64,000 nucleotides of DNA, taken from Pedobacter soli. Lineage in GTDB: Bacteria > Bacteroidota > Bacteroidia > Sphingobacteriales > Sphingobacteriaceae. Under the pieces are notes generated by a model. It was not told where the DNA came from. It did not search any database and saw only the letters and a program-made list of their open reading frames with translations. Position 1 is the stretch's first letter, and the number at the start of each line of letters is the position of its first letter. Positions 52,835-60,548 of the stretch are shown one piece after another. Location: the NCBI RefSeq assembly GCF_900101435.1, contig NZ_FMZH01000004.1, forward strand, positions 126,615 through 190,614, given 5' to 3'. A program made the position numbers and the translations under genes.

Positions 52835-52849
52835 GGAAAAATTATATTC

Positions 52850-53146
52850 ATGATCGCACACCACGTTTTATTCTGGCTAAAAGCCGATACCACTGAGGAG
52901 CAAAAACAGGCTTTTCGCAACAGTTTACAGACTTTAGAAAACATTGAAGTAGTTAAAACCTTCCACATTGGTGTACCTGCACCTATTGAGCGAGCAGTTG
53001 TAGATACCACTTATACTTTCAGTTTACTGTTGTTATTCGAAGATTTGGCCGCGCATGATGTTTATCAGGTTCACCCGCTGCATAAAGCCTTTTTAGACGA
53101 ATTCAGGGTTTATTTTGAAAAGGTTGTAATCTACGATGCCGAATAA
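52850..53146 (+). CDS. Dabb (stress-responsive alpha/beta-barrel) family protein
   Basis: A 98-residue ferredoxin-like dimeric protein. MIAHHVLFWLKADTTEEQKQAFRNSLQTL and YQVHPLHKAFLDEFRVYFEKVVIYDAE follow the Dabb pattern, including the xHPxH segment before the last helix. The frame stays open to a TTG at 52814, but that would place the start before the -7 box; the ATG at 52850 fits. Function in bacteria is not established; homologues include small enzymes and stress proteins. Confidence 0.85.
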   Translation: MIAHHVLFWLKADTTEEQKQAFRNSLQTLENIEVVKTFHIGVPAPIERAVVDTTYTFSLLLLFEDLAAHDVYQVHPLHKAFLDEFRVYFEKVVIYDAE

Positions 53147-53149
53147 AGA

Positions 53150-53181
53150 AAAATGCCAGATGTAAGTCTGGCATTTTTTTT
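53150..53181 (+). terminator. Terminator after the Dabb gene
   Basis: AAATGCCAGA and TCTGGCATTT form a perfect 10-bp stem around TGTAAG, followed by TTTTTA. Confidence 0.9.
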
Positions 53182-53274
53182 ATCAAGCTGTAACATGAAT
53201 AAAATTATTATTTGGAATTATTCTAAATAATGTGATATTTGTTTAATCCTATTGACGAATATTAAATTTAATTT

Positions 53275-53595
53275 ATGTGTAAAACCACCGTTCTGTCTCA
53301 AAATGAAAACATTACTATTGCACAGTGCAAAAACTGCAGCGTTATCAATATCTGGCGGACAGGTGTTTTGATGAACTTTTCTTTCGATCAGTTTGATGCC
53401 TTTTACGTCGCAACCAAAAAACTCGCCTTTGACGATTTTCTGGAACGGGCCCCTGATGGGCGGGAGGTTGTAATTTTGTCTACCCCCTTTCCAGATATCA
53501 GTCTGGTGTTTACCCGAGGCGAATGGCATGAGTTCTTTGTGAAAATTGAGGAAGCCTTATATATGAAAAGGGTATATGAACTTGTTCATTACTAA
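53275..53595 (+). CDS. Small conserved protein (DUF6686-like)
   Basis: A 106-residue cytoplasmic protein with CKTTVLSQNENITIAQCKNCSVINI at the start, containing a CxxC (Cys18, Cys21) and Cys2 that might form a metal site, and a PDGREVVILSTPFPDISLVFTRGEWHEFFVKIEEA region. It resembles DUF6686 proteins limited to Bacteroidota. Function unknown. Confidence 0.65.
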   Translation: MCKTTVLSQNENITIAQCKNCSVINIWRTGVLMNFSFDQFDAFYVATKKLAFDDFLERAPDGREVVILSTPFPDISLVFTRGEWHEFFVKIEEALYMKRVYELVHY

Positions 53596-53698
53596 TTATA
53601 TTTACACTAAAGTAGTTTGCTTTACTTATTTTTAAGTATTTTTAATTGCCACGAATCCAAAGCTTTTGAGATTACGTAGGTAGCTAAAAAACAAGCTC

Positions 53699-53896
53699 AT
53701 GGAAAAAAGCGCTACATTAATTAAAAGGGCAGCAATTAATATAAACCAGCTGGATAGCATTAAAATTGGTGATTTTTTAGCAGATGAATACGGAAAATCC
53801 GGTAAAGTATGCGATATCGAAATCATTAACAGAAAAGGCGAATGCCATTATTATTTTAAGCTGCTCAAATCAGGAACAATTTTGATTATTGTTTAA
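53699..53896 (+). CDS. Small hypothetical protein
   Basis: A 65-residue product (MEKSATLIKRAAININQLDSIKIGD) with a mixed helical N-terminus and beta-rich C-terminus. I do not recognise a family. It precedes the ricin-like gene by 28 nt on the same strand and has a plausible start, with balanced composition. It may be real or a chance frame. Confidence 0.45.
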   Translation: MEKSATLIKRAAININQLDSIKIGDFLADEYGKSGKVCDIEIINRKGECHYYFKLLKSGTILIIV

Positions 53897-53924
53897 TTCT
53901 TTTTTACTGATTAAATTAGTGGTA

Positions 53925-54428
53925 ATGAGACGATATCTGATTACAACTAGTTTGTTGCTGCTGATTAATGGTTATGTTTCAGGGCAAACCATAAAAGGTA
54001 ATTACGCAATTAAAAATGTAGCAACCGGCATGCTTTTGCGCGTTAAAGATGCCAGTAACAAAAACGGAACACCTTTGGTGGCCTACACGCCACAAAACTG
54101 GAAATGCATGACCTGGAATTTTATTCCTGTAGCCGGCAATACTTACCAGTTAAAGAACCTGTTTACCGGCAAAACGTTTCAGCCGAAAACCGGTGATACC
54201 ACAGAAACTGTTTTAGAAGAACAACCACTTACTTCAGCAAGCTCCATCCAACAGTTTGATTTTGAAACGGCAGGCAAAAATATTTATTGGATTAAGCTTA
54301 AAGGAACGGAGCTTTATCTAACTTCCGGCGATAAACAGGGTGCTGTAAATTTGCCGGTCATCCTCAGTAAAAAGAGTAGCAATAAAGAGCAGCAGTGGAC
54401 GATATATGAACAAGCGCCAACGATGTAA
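53925..54428 (+). CDS. Exported ricin-type beta-trefoil-like protein
   Basis: A 167-residue secreted protein. A signal peptide (YLITTSLLLLINGYVSGQ) is followed by a single trefoil-like domain: GNYAIKNVATGMLLRVKDASNKNGTPLVAYTPQNWKCMTWNFIP and NKEQQWTIYEQ show the QxW-type repeat ends of ricin B lectins. It probably binds carbohydrate outside the cytoplasm. The start is placed at the ATG at 53925; an open TTG at 53889 would spoil the signal peptide. It converges with the receptor gene over a strong terminator. Confidence 0.65.
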   Translation: MRRYLITTSLLLLINGYVSGQTIKGNYAIKNVATGMLLRVKDASNKNGTPLVAYTPQNWKCMTWNFIPVAGNTYQLKNLFTGKTFQPKTGDTTETVLEEQPLTSASSIQQFDFETAGKNIYWIKLKGTELYLTSGDKQGAVNLPVILSKKSSNKEQQWTIYEQAPTM

Positions 54429-54433
54429 AATAA

Positions 54434-54465
54434 AACGGGCTGGATTTAATCAAATCCAGCCCGTT
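54434..54465. terminator. Bidirectional terminator between ricin-like and receptor genes
   Basis: AACGGGCTGGATTT and AAATCCAGCCCGTT form a perfect 14-bp stem with a 4-nt loop between convergent genes, followed by CTGTTAT. Confidence 0.88.
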
Positions 54466-54487
54466 CTGTTATAGCAAATGTAACTAA

Positions 54488-56890
54488 TTAGAATTTATAA
54501 GATAGAGTAGTTAAGAATTGACGTGGCGCAATTGGATTAACACTGTAGTTTTCGTGTACAAAATAATTTAACTCGTTGGTAATGTTCGAAACTTTAGCCA
54601 GAAGCGAGAATCTTTTCCAGCTATATCCTGCAGAGAAATCTATCGTGGTAAATGCGCTTAAAGGAATTAGCCTTAAAGTTGTTGCATTTTTCGCATCGTT
54701 CCAACCGCCGTTACGTTTGCCTGTGTAGAATGCAGAAGCCCCTAGTTTAAGCCCTTTAACAGCTCCATCCTGGAAAGTGTAGAATAAGGTTGCATTAGCA
54801 GTATTTTTGGTTGTACCTACTAAACGTACATCTTCAATCATTCCGGTAACATCGGCAGTGTTGGTGTAACGCATAAAGTTGTAGCTATAGCCCAGTAAGA
54901 AGTTAAGCCCTTTAGCTAGTGTACCATTTACATCCAATTCCAAACCATCACTTGTAGTTTCACCGTTTAATTGTTTAAATACGGTACTTACGGTTCCATC
55001 AGCAAGTATAGCTGCCTGAGCAATATTGTTGTTGATTATTTTGTAATAGGTTAAATTAGCCGATAGTTTTCCTCCAAAGAAATCGTTCTTAACTCCTGCT
55101 TCGCATTGATTAACAATTGACGGCTGAAGCGCATTATTATTAATATCAACACCGGTATTAGGAATGAAGTTGTTGGCATAACTTACATACATGGAAGTAC
55201 TTTTAAGCGGCTGATAAATTAAACCCAATTTAGGAGAAAAAGCATCATCAAATTTGGTTGCACCTGTTGCAGTAACCCCTGTTTCTAAATTTAAAGCTCT
55301 CGAGCTGGCATTTTTCTGATCCGTATAACGCAATCCGGCAAGTACTTTAAATTGTTCGGTTACCTCGATTAAATCCTGTACAAAAGCACCGTATCTGTAT
55401 ATTGGGGCAAGTGTTGAAGTAGTGCTGAATGCCTCAGGCATGATACCTGAACCATAATAAGTAGATTCGTCGAAAACGTTCACATTACCATAGTTGTAAG
55501 TGGTAATGTACGCTCCCTGGGCATTTTTACCGTAAGCAAATGCATTGCTGGTTACTCTAGATTGATCTGCATCCACACCAAATAATACTGTGTGTTTAAT
55601 GCTTCCTGTATTAAAAATACCGTTAACATTAATTTGCTGATTGTATGTATACTCTTTACTTAACGCTCTGGAAAGGTTCCGTGCAGAAATACCTGCAGAA
55701 TTTGCCTGGATACGGTCAGATCCGTAATAATTACGGTTATAAGCCTGGAATGATCCCACAGCACTTAATTTCCAGTTTTCGTTAAAGTTATGCGTTAAAT
55801 TGGCCTGAGCAGTAGTGGTGTTGGTTTTATTATAAGCCCAAGGTACATTAATAAATTTATCGCGACCAAAATCAACAATCTGGCTGTTAACCGATCCTAC
55901 ACCAAAATCCGGAGTATAATCGCTTTTTAAATAATCACCCTGAACCAAAACTTCTGTTTGATCACTTATTTTATACAATAACGAAGGGTTAATGTAGATA
56001 CGGTTTGATTTTACATAGTCTCTGAAACTGCCTGCATTTTCATAAGTACCTATAGCTCTAAAAGCAAGTTTTTTAGATATTGGTCCATAAAGATCGATAG
56101 TTGGTTTATATTGGTCGTAGCTTCCGGTTCTCATGCTCACTTCGCCACCGTTAACAAATTTTGGTTTTTTGGTAACCATATTTACTACAGCTCCGCCAGT
56201 TACACCACCATAAAGTAAAGCTGCACTTCCCTTTAAAACCTCTACCGATTCAAGCGTGCTGGCTTCCGGGCTACCACCAATAGTGGTTCTTGCACCGTTT
56301 TTGAAAATGTTATTGCTACCCAAGCTGTAACCTCTGGCAAAGAAGTTTTCGCCAACTGCGCCGCGGTTTGCACCCAGGGCAACTCCGTTAACGTTTTTCA
56401 TTACATCGCCAAGGCTGTTTACCTGCTGATCGGTAATTACCTGATTGCCAATAACCTGAACCGCCTGTGGTAAATCCATTGGCGCTATTGCAATTTTACC
56501 CAGGTTAACAGGCTTTCTGTTTGGTGTTTTATAACCATTAACAGCAATTTCATCTAACTGAGAAGAAGACTGTGCAAGGGAAAAATCGGCGTTGGAGCTC
56601 TGACCAGCAGTAACCGTTACCTGTTTCTCTTGTGCTGATACGCCTACAGCCGAAGTTTTTAATGTATAAGTACCCGGAGCTACATTTTTAATGGTGTAGT
56701 TTCCTTTTTCATCTGTTTGGGTGGTTTTGGTAGTGTTCTTTAAACCCACGCTTACATAAGCTGCCGGATTGCCATCACTGGTTTTAATTGATCCTGAAAT
56801 AGAACCGTTTTTAGATTGCGCCATAGCATTCCCGGCAATCAGCAGTACTACAACGATTAAAGTTAATAATCGGGTAATTGTTTTACTCAT
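54488..56890 (-). CDS. TonB-dependent siderophore-type receptor
   Basis: An 800-residue outer-membrane barrel. A signal peptide (LLTLIVVVLLIAGNAMAQ) is followed by a carboxypeptidase-regulatory-like domain (~28-115, SISGSIKTSDGNPAAYVSVGLKN), a plug (~135-250, APMDLPQAVQVIGNQVITDQQVNSLGDVMKNVNGV and LESVEVLKGSAALLYGGVTGGAVVNMVTKKPKF) and a barrel closing with PRQFLTTLSYKF. The plug pattern is that of ferric siderophore receptors rather than SusC. There is no STN domain, so it does not signal to a FecR. No Fur box was recognised in the 156-bp upstream gap, though TAATTTTG (minus strand, 56947-56954) could be its -7 box. Confidence 0.9.
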   Translation of the reverse strand: MSKTITRLLTLIVVVLLIAGNAMAQSKNGSISGSIKTSDGNPAAYVSVGLKNTTKTTQTDEKGNYTIKNVAPGTYTLKTSAVGVSAQEKQVTVTAGQSSNADFSLAQSSSQLDEIAVNGYKTPNRKPVNLGKIAIAPMDLPQAVQVIGNQVITDQQVNSLGDVMKNVNGVALGANRGAVGENFFARGYSLGSNNIFKNGARTTIGGSPEASTLESVEVLKGSAALLYGGVTGGAVVNMVTKKPKFVNGGEVSMRTGSYDQYKPTIDLYGPISKKLAFRAIGTYENAGSFRDYVKSNRIYINPSLLYKISDQTEVLVQGDYLKSDYTPDFGVGSVNSQIVDFGRDKFINVPWAYNKTNTTTAQANLTHNFNENWKLSAVGSFQAYNRNYYGSDRIQANSAGISARNLSRALSKEYTYNQQINVNGIFNTGSIKHTVLFGVDADQSRVTSNAFAYGKNAQGAYITTYNYGNVNVFDESTYYGSGIMPEAFSTTSTLAPIYRYGAFVQDLIEVTEQFKVLAGLRYTDQKNASSRALNLETGVTATGATKFDDAFSPKLGLIYQPLKSTSMYVSYANNFIPNTGVDINNNALQPSIVNQCEAGVKNDFFGGKLSANLTYYKIINNNIAQAAILADGTVSTVFKQLNGETTSDGLELDVNGTLAKGLNFLLGYSYNFMRYTNTADVTGMIEDVRLVGTTKNTANATLFYTFQDGAVKGLKLGASAFYTGKRNGGWNDAKNATTLRLIPLSAFTTIDFSAGYSWKRFSLLAKVSNITNELNYFVHENYSVNPIAPRQFLTTLSYKF

Positions 56891-57046
56891 CTTTATTTAG
56901 ATTAATTCTTAGTTGGCGCAAAGGAAATGTTTTTACTCCGGATTACCAAAATTATTTTTATTTGTTCTAAATAAGGGTTGTCCGATTTGATTTTTGAAAT
57001 ACACATCGCACTCAAATCCGTATATTTAGTTTGTTAAGCCAGTTTT

Positions 57047-58222
57047 ATGTCTAATCATACCGATCATTTTTACGCTAATCTCCCGGTCAATAAAATGGCA
57101 TTGGCCAAGTTGCTGATTCATAGTGATATGTTTAAGCCCGTACCAGCCGATTGGCAGGTAATTATTACCGACATTAAAAATTCTACAGCAGCAGTTAAAG
57201 CAGGTCAGCACGAAAATGTAAACCTCATTGCTACCGGTAGCATAGTAGCTGTGCTTAATATTGCTTTTAAAGCCAATATCCTGGTTCCTTTTTTCTTTGG
57301 CGGCGATGGGGCAACTTTTATTGTGCCGCCAGGTATGGTATCGGAGGTAATGAAATCGCTGTTAAAATACCGCGAAAATACTTTGCAAAACTTCAGTCTT
57401 GATTTGCGGGCAGGTATTATGGCTGTTGATGAAATTTACAAGGCTGGCCATCAGCTCCAAATCAGCAGGTATAGCAGTAGCGAAACCTTTTCGATTCCTA
57501 TTGTTTTGGGCGATGGGCTGGCACATGCCGAAGCATTAATTAAAGGCGAAAATTATCTGCTGTCAACGCAGGATACAACCGCCAATGAAATTGATTTGAG
57601 TGGGATGCAATGCCGATGGGATAAAATTGAACCACCCGAAAACAGTGAAGAGGTGGTAACTTTAATTGTTGTGGCCCGGCAATGCGAACAGCAGGCAATG
57701 GTATTTAGCAAAGTAATACAACACCTCGATCAGATTTACGGTACACCCGAAAAAAGACAGCCCATATCGATACCTAAACTGATTTTTAAAACCAGCTTTA
57801 ACAGTTTGGGTAAGGAAGTGAAACACCGTTTGGGTAAGATCAGGTTTTGGGAACTGCTCAAATCCTGGTTGATCAATATGTATGGTTATATCTACTTCCA
57901 TACGGCCAGCGGTAAAAAGTATCTGAAACAGCTGGTAGAAATGTCTGATACACTGGTTATCGACGGGCGTATCAATACCGTAATTACCGGCACAGCAAAA
58001 CAACGCCATGCGCTGCAGGAAGAACTGGATAAGTTAGAACAAAATAATGAGATTTTATATGGTTTGTATGTAAGCGGCGAATCAATCATGTCGTGTTATG
58101 TACGCGATTTGGAAGACGAGCATGTTCATTTTGTTGATGGGGCAGAAGGGGGCTATACCAATGCTGCCGGGGTGCTAAAACAGAAAATACGCGACAGACT
58201 TACTCCAACCAGTGATATTTAA
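57047..58222 (+). CDS. DUF3095 protein (class III cyclase-like fold)
   Basis: A 391-residue cytoplasmic protein of the DUF3095 family. DHFYANLPVNKMALAKLL, PVPADWQVIITDIKNSTAAVKAGQHENVNLIATGSIVAVLN and ILVPFFFGGDGATFIVPP are family marks. ITDIKNST and GGDGAT lie where class III adenylate/guanylate cyclases place metal-binding and catalytic loops, so a nucleotide-cyclase-like activity is possible but unproven. The C-terminal ~130 residues (VIDGRINTVITGTAKQRHALQEELD) form a separate domain. A PAS kinase gene follows 78 nt downstream in the same direction. Confidence 0.8.
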   Translation: MSNHTDHFYANLPVNKMALAKLLIHSDMFKPVPADWQVIITDIKNSTAAVKAGQHENVNLIATGSIVAVLNIAFKANILVPFFFGGDGATFIVPPGMVSEVMKSLLKYRENTLQNFSLDLRAGIMAVDEIYKAGHQLQISRYSSSETFSIPIVLGDGLAHAEALIKGENYLLSTQDTTANEIDLSGMQCRWDKIEPPENSEEVVTLIVVARQCEQQAMVFSKVIQHLDQIYGTPEKRQPISIPKLIFKTSFNSLGKEVKHRLGKIRFWELLKSWLINMYGYIYFHTASGKKYLKQLVEMSDTLVIDGRINTVITGTAKQRHALQEELDKLEQNNEILYGLYVSGESIMSCYVRDLEDEHVHFVDGAEGGYTNAAGVLKQKIRDRLTPTSDI

Positions 58223-58300
58223 GCACTAGCCCAAACATTTAAGGGCATTAGTTGTATGATAAATGAAAACTAATCAACAAGTTCAATAACCGTTAATTAC

Positions 58301-59446
58301 ATGAGCGCACATTCCAGAGTTTTAGATAGTAGTCAGCTTTTAGAGATTCTTGCCTTATCTAAAGATGCTACCGCTATTTATACCTCTGAAGATATTGTAA
58401 TAGAGATGGCCAACGATGCGATGATTGCTTTTTGGGGCAAAGACCGCTCTATTATTGGTAAGCCTTTACAAGAGGCCGTTCCCGAATTGATCGGGCAGCC
58501 TTTTATCAATATGCTTAAGAATGTTTTGCTAACGGGGATCACCGACCAAGGTGACGCTGTTCCGGCAGAAACCATGCGCGATGGAAAATTGCAGACGGCC
58601 TATTATGCTTACGAGTACCGGGCTATTAAAGATGAATCGGGTCTGCCTTATTGCATTATCCATACCGCAAGCGATGTTACCGATATGGTTAAGGCGAGGG
58701 AGGCCATTAAAGAAACGCAACTGCAACGCGATGCCCTGGATCAGGAACAGGTTTTGATCAACATTAAGGAAGAGCAGCAGAAACACGATTTCATCAGCAT
58801 GGTAAGCCATGAACTGAAAACACCTTTAACTTCCATAAATGCCTATATTCAGCTGATGCAGTCGAAAAGTTCATCCGATCAGTTTATGGTAAATACATTG
58901 GATAAAGTGCAGTTACAGGTCAGGAAAATGAGCACCATGATTAACTCATTTTTAAATGTTGCCCGGCTCGAATCTGGTGAAATTCATTTGACCAAAACAA
59001 ATTTTGATCTGGATCAGGTAATCATAGATGCTATATCAGATGCCAGATTCATTTATTCATCAAATTTGATTGATTTCACTACCGACGGACCTAAAATAGC
59101 GCACGCCGATAAAGAGAAGTTAACATCAGTTGTTTCAAACCTGATCAGTAATGCCATTAAGTATTCTGATCATGGGAGCACCATTGCAGTGCAATCGGAA
59201 ATTGCCGGCGACAACATACAGGTGAGTGTTACTGATAACGGAATCGGGATTAAAGAAAATGATCTGGAGAAACTTTTCGACCGGTTTTACCGGGTAGAAA
59301 GCACACAGACCAAAACAATTTCAGGCTTTGGCATCGGATTGTACCTGAGTGCAGAAATTATACACCGCCATAAAGGAAAAATATGGGCAGAAAGCACTTA
59401 CGGCGCAGGTTCTACCTTTTATTTTACGCTTCCTTTAGCAGATTAA
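58301..59446 (+). CDS. PAS-domain sensor histidine kinase
   Basis: A 381-residue soluble kinase. A PAS domain (~10-135; YTSEDIVIEMANDAMIAFWGKDRSIIGKPLQEAVPEL, PYCIIHTASDVTDMV) precedes a short coiled linker and HisKA with His170 (HDFISMVSHELKTPLTS). HATPase motifs are NLISNAIKYSDHG, DNGIGI and GFGIGLYLS. There is no receiver or cognate regulator next to it, so it is an orphan kinase that needs a partner elsewhere. No membrane spans. It may form a signalling unit with the DUF3095 protein just upstream. Confidence 0.92.
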   Translation: MSAHSRVLDSSQLLEILALSKDATAIYTSEDIVIEMANDAMIAFWGKDRSIIGKPLQEAVPELIGQPFINMLKNVLLTGITDQGDAVPAETMRDGKLQTAYYAYEYRAIKDESGLPYCIIHTASDVTDMVKAREAIKETQLQRDALDQEQVLINIKEEQQKHDFISMVSHELKTPLTSINAYIQLMQSKSSSDQFMVNTLDKVQLQVRKMSTMINSFLNVARLESGEIHLTKTNFDLDQVIIDAISDARFIYSSNLIDFTTDGPKIAHADKEKLTSVVSNLISNAIKYSDHGSTIAVQSEIAGDNIQVSVTDNGIGIKENDLEKLFDRFYRVESTQTKTISGFGIGLYLSAEIIHRHKGKIWAESTYGAGSTFYFTLPLAD

Positions 59447-59460
59447 CCTGATGAAAAAGC

Positions 59461-59493
59461 CCCTGTACTTTTTATAGCAAGGGGCTGTTTCGG
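59461..59493. terminator. Terminator between convergent kinase and reductase genes
   Basis: AGCCCCT and AGGGGCT form a perfect 7-bp GC-rich stem around a 15-nt loop, followed by GTTTCGG. The loop is long; termination is likely but not certain. Confidence 0.6.
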
Positions 59494-60483
59494 TTATTTT
59501 AAGATTTCGTCTATCTGTTTTATTTCTGCTTCGCTAAATTCGATATTATCCAAAGCTTTAATGGAGTCGGTAATTTGTTCTGGCTTACTGGCGCCTATCA
59601 GCACTGTGGTAATTCTTTTATCTTTCAAAATCCACGATAAAGCCATATGGGCCAGCTTTTGACCGCGAGATTTGGCTACCCCATTCAATTTGCCAATTAC
59701 CTCCAGCTTCTCAGGCGTAATGTTGCTCTCTTTTAAGAAAATGCCACTGGTGGCCACACGCGAATCGGCCGGAATGCCATGCAGGTATTTATCGGTTAGC
59801 AGGCCCTGTGCCAATGGAGAAAAAGGAATACAACCCACACCATTATTTGCTAAAACATCAAGCAGCCCACCTTCAACCCAGCGTTCAAACATCGAGTATT
59901 TGGGTTGGTGGATTAAGCAGGGCGTACCATTTTGCTTTAAAATTTCGATAGCTTTTGCAGCTTCTTCGGCCTGGTAGTTAGAAATACCAACGTACAAAGC
60001 TTTTCCTTGTTGAACGAGTAAGCTCAATGCGGCCATGGTTTCTTCGAGTGGGGTTTCCGGATCTGGGCGGTGGTGATAAAAAATATCAACATAATCAAGC
60101 TTCATCCTTTTTAAACTCTGGTCTAAGCTTGATACCAGGTATTTTTTCGATCCCCAATCACCATAGGGACCATCCCACATGGTATAACCGGCTTTGCTTG
60201 AAATAATCATCTCATCGCGGTAACCATTAAAATTTTCGCGTAGTATTTTACCAAAAACTTCTTCTGCCGAACCCGGAGGCGGACCATAGTTGTTGGCCAG
60301 ATCGAAATGGGTAATGCCATTGTTAAAGGCCGTATATATGAGGTTTTTGCTGTTTTCAAAAACGTTTACATGTCCGAAATTATGCCATAATCCCAACGAA
60401 ATTGCAGGTAATTTAATGCCACTGTTTCCACAACGGCGGTATAACATTTTGTCGTAACGATCGGTTGAAATGTGTTGATTCAT
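59494..60483 (-). CDS. Aldo/keto reductase (YghZ/Gpr-like)
   Basis: A 329-residue NADPH-dependent reductase of the AKR14/YghZ type that reduces aldehydes such as L-glyceraldehyde 3-phosphate and methylglyoxal. The tetrad is visible: Asp and Tyr in ITHFDLANNYGPPPG, Lys in MIISSKAGY and His in DYVDIFYHHRPDPE. The cofactor end is TTVLIGASKPEQI. It is cytoplasmic and begins 65 nt downstream of the GH127 gene on the same strand, with which it may be transcribed. Confidence 0.92.
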   Translation of the reverse strand: MNQHISTDRYDKMLYRRCGNSGIKLPAISLGLWHNFGHVNVFENSKNLIYTAFNNGITHFDLANNYGPPPGSAEEVFGKILRENFNGYRDEMIISSKAGYTMWDGPYGDWGSKKYLVSSLDQSLKRMKLDYVDIFYHHRPDPETPLEETMAALSLLVQQGKALYVGISNYQAEEAAKAIEILKQNGTPCLIHQPKYSMFERWVEGGLLDVLANNGVGCIPFSPLAQGLLTDKYLHGIPADSRVATSGIFLKESNITPEKLEVIGKLNGVAKSRGQKLAHMALSWILKDKRITTVLIGASKPEQITDSIKALDNIEFSEAEIKQIDEILK

Positions 60484-60548
60484 AACTGGGTTTTGATTGG
60501 TCGCAATATTAATCAGTTTTAACGGATTTTACTTCATTGGTTGAAAGA

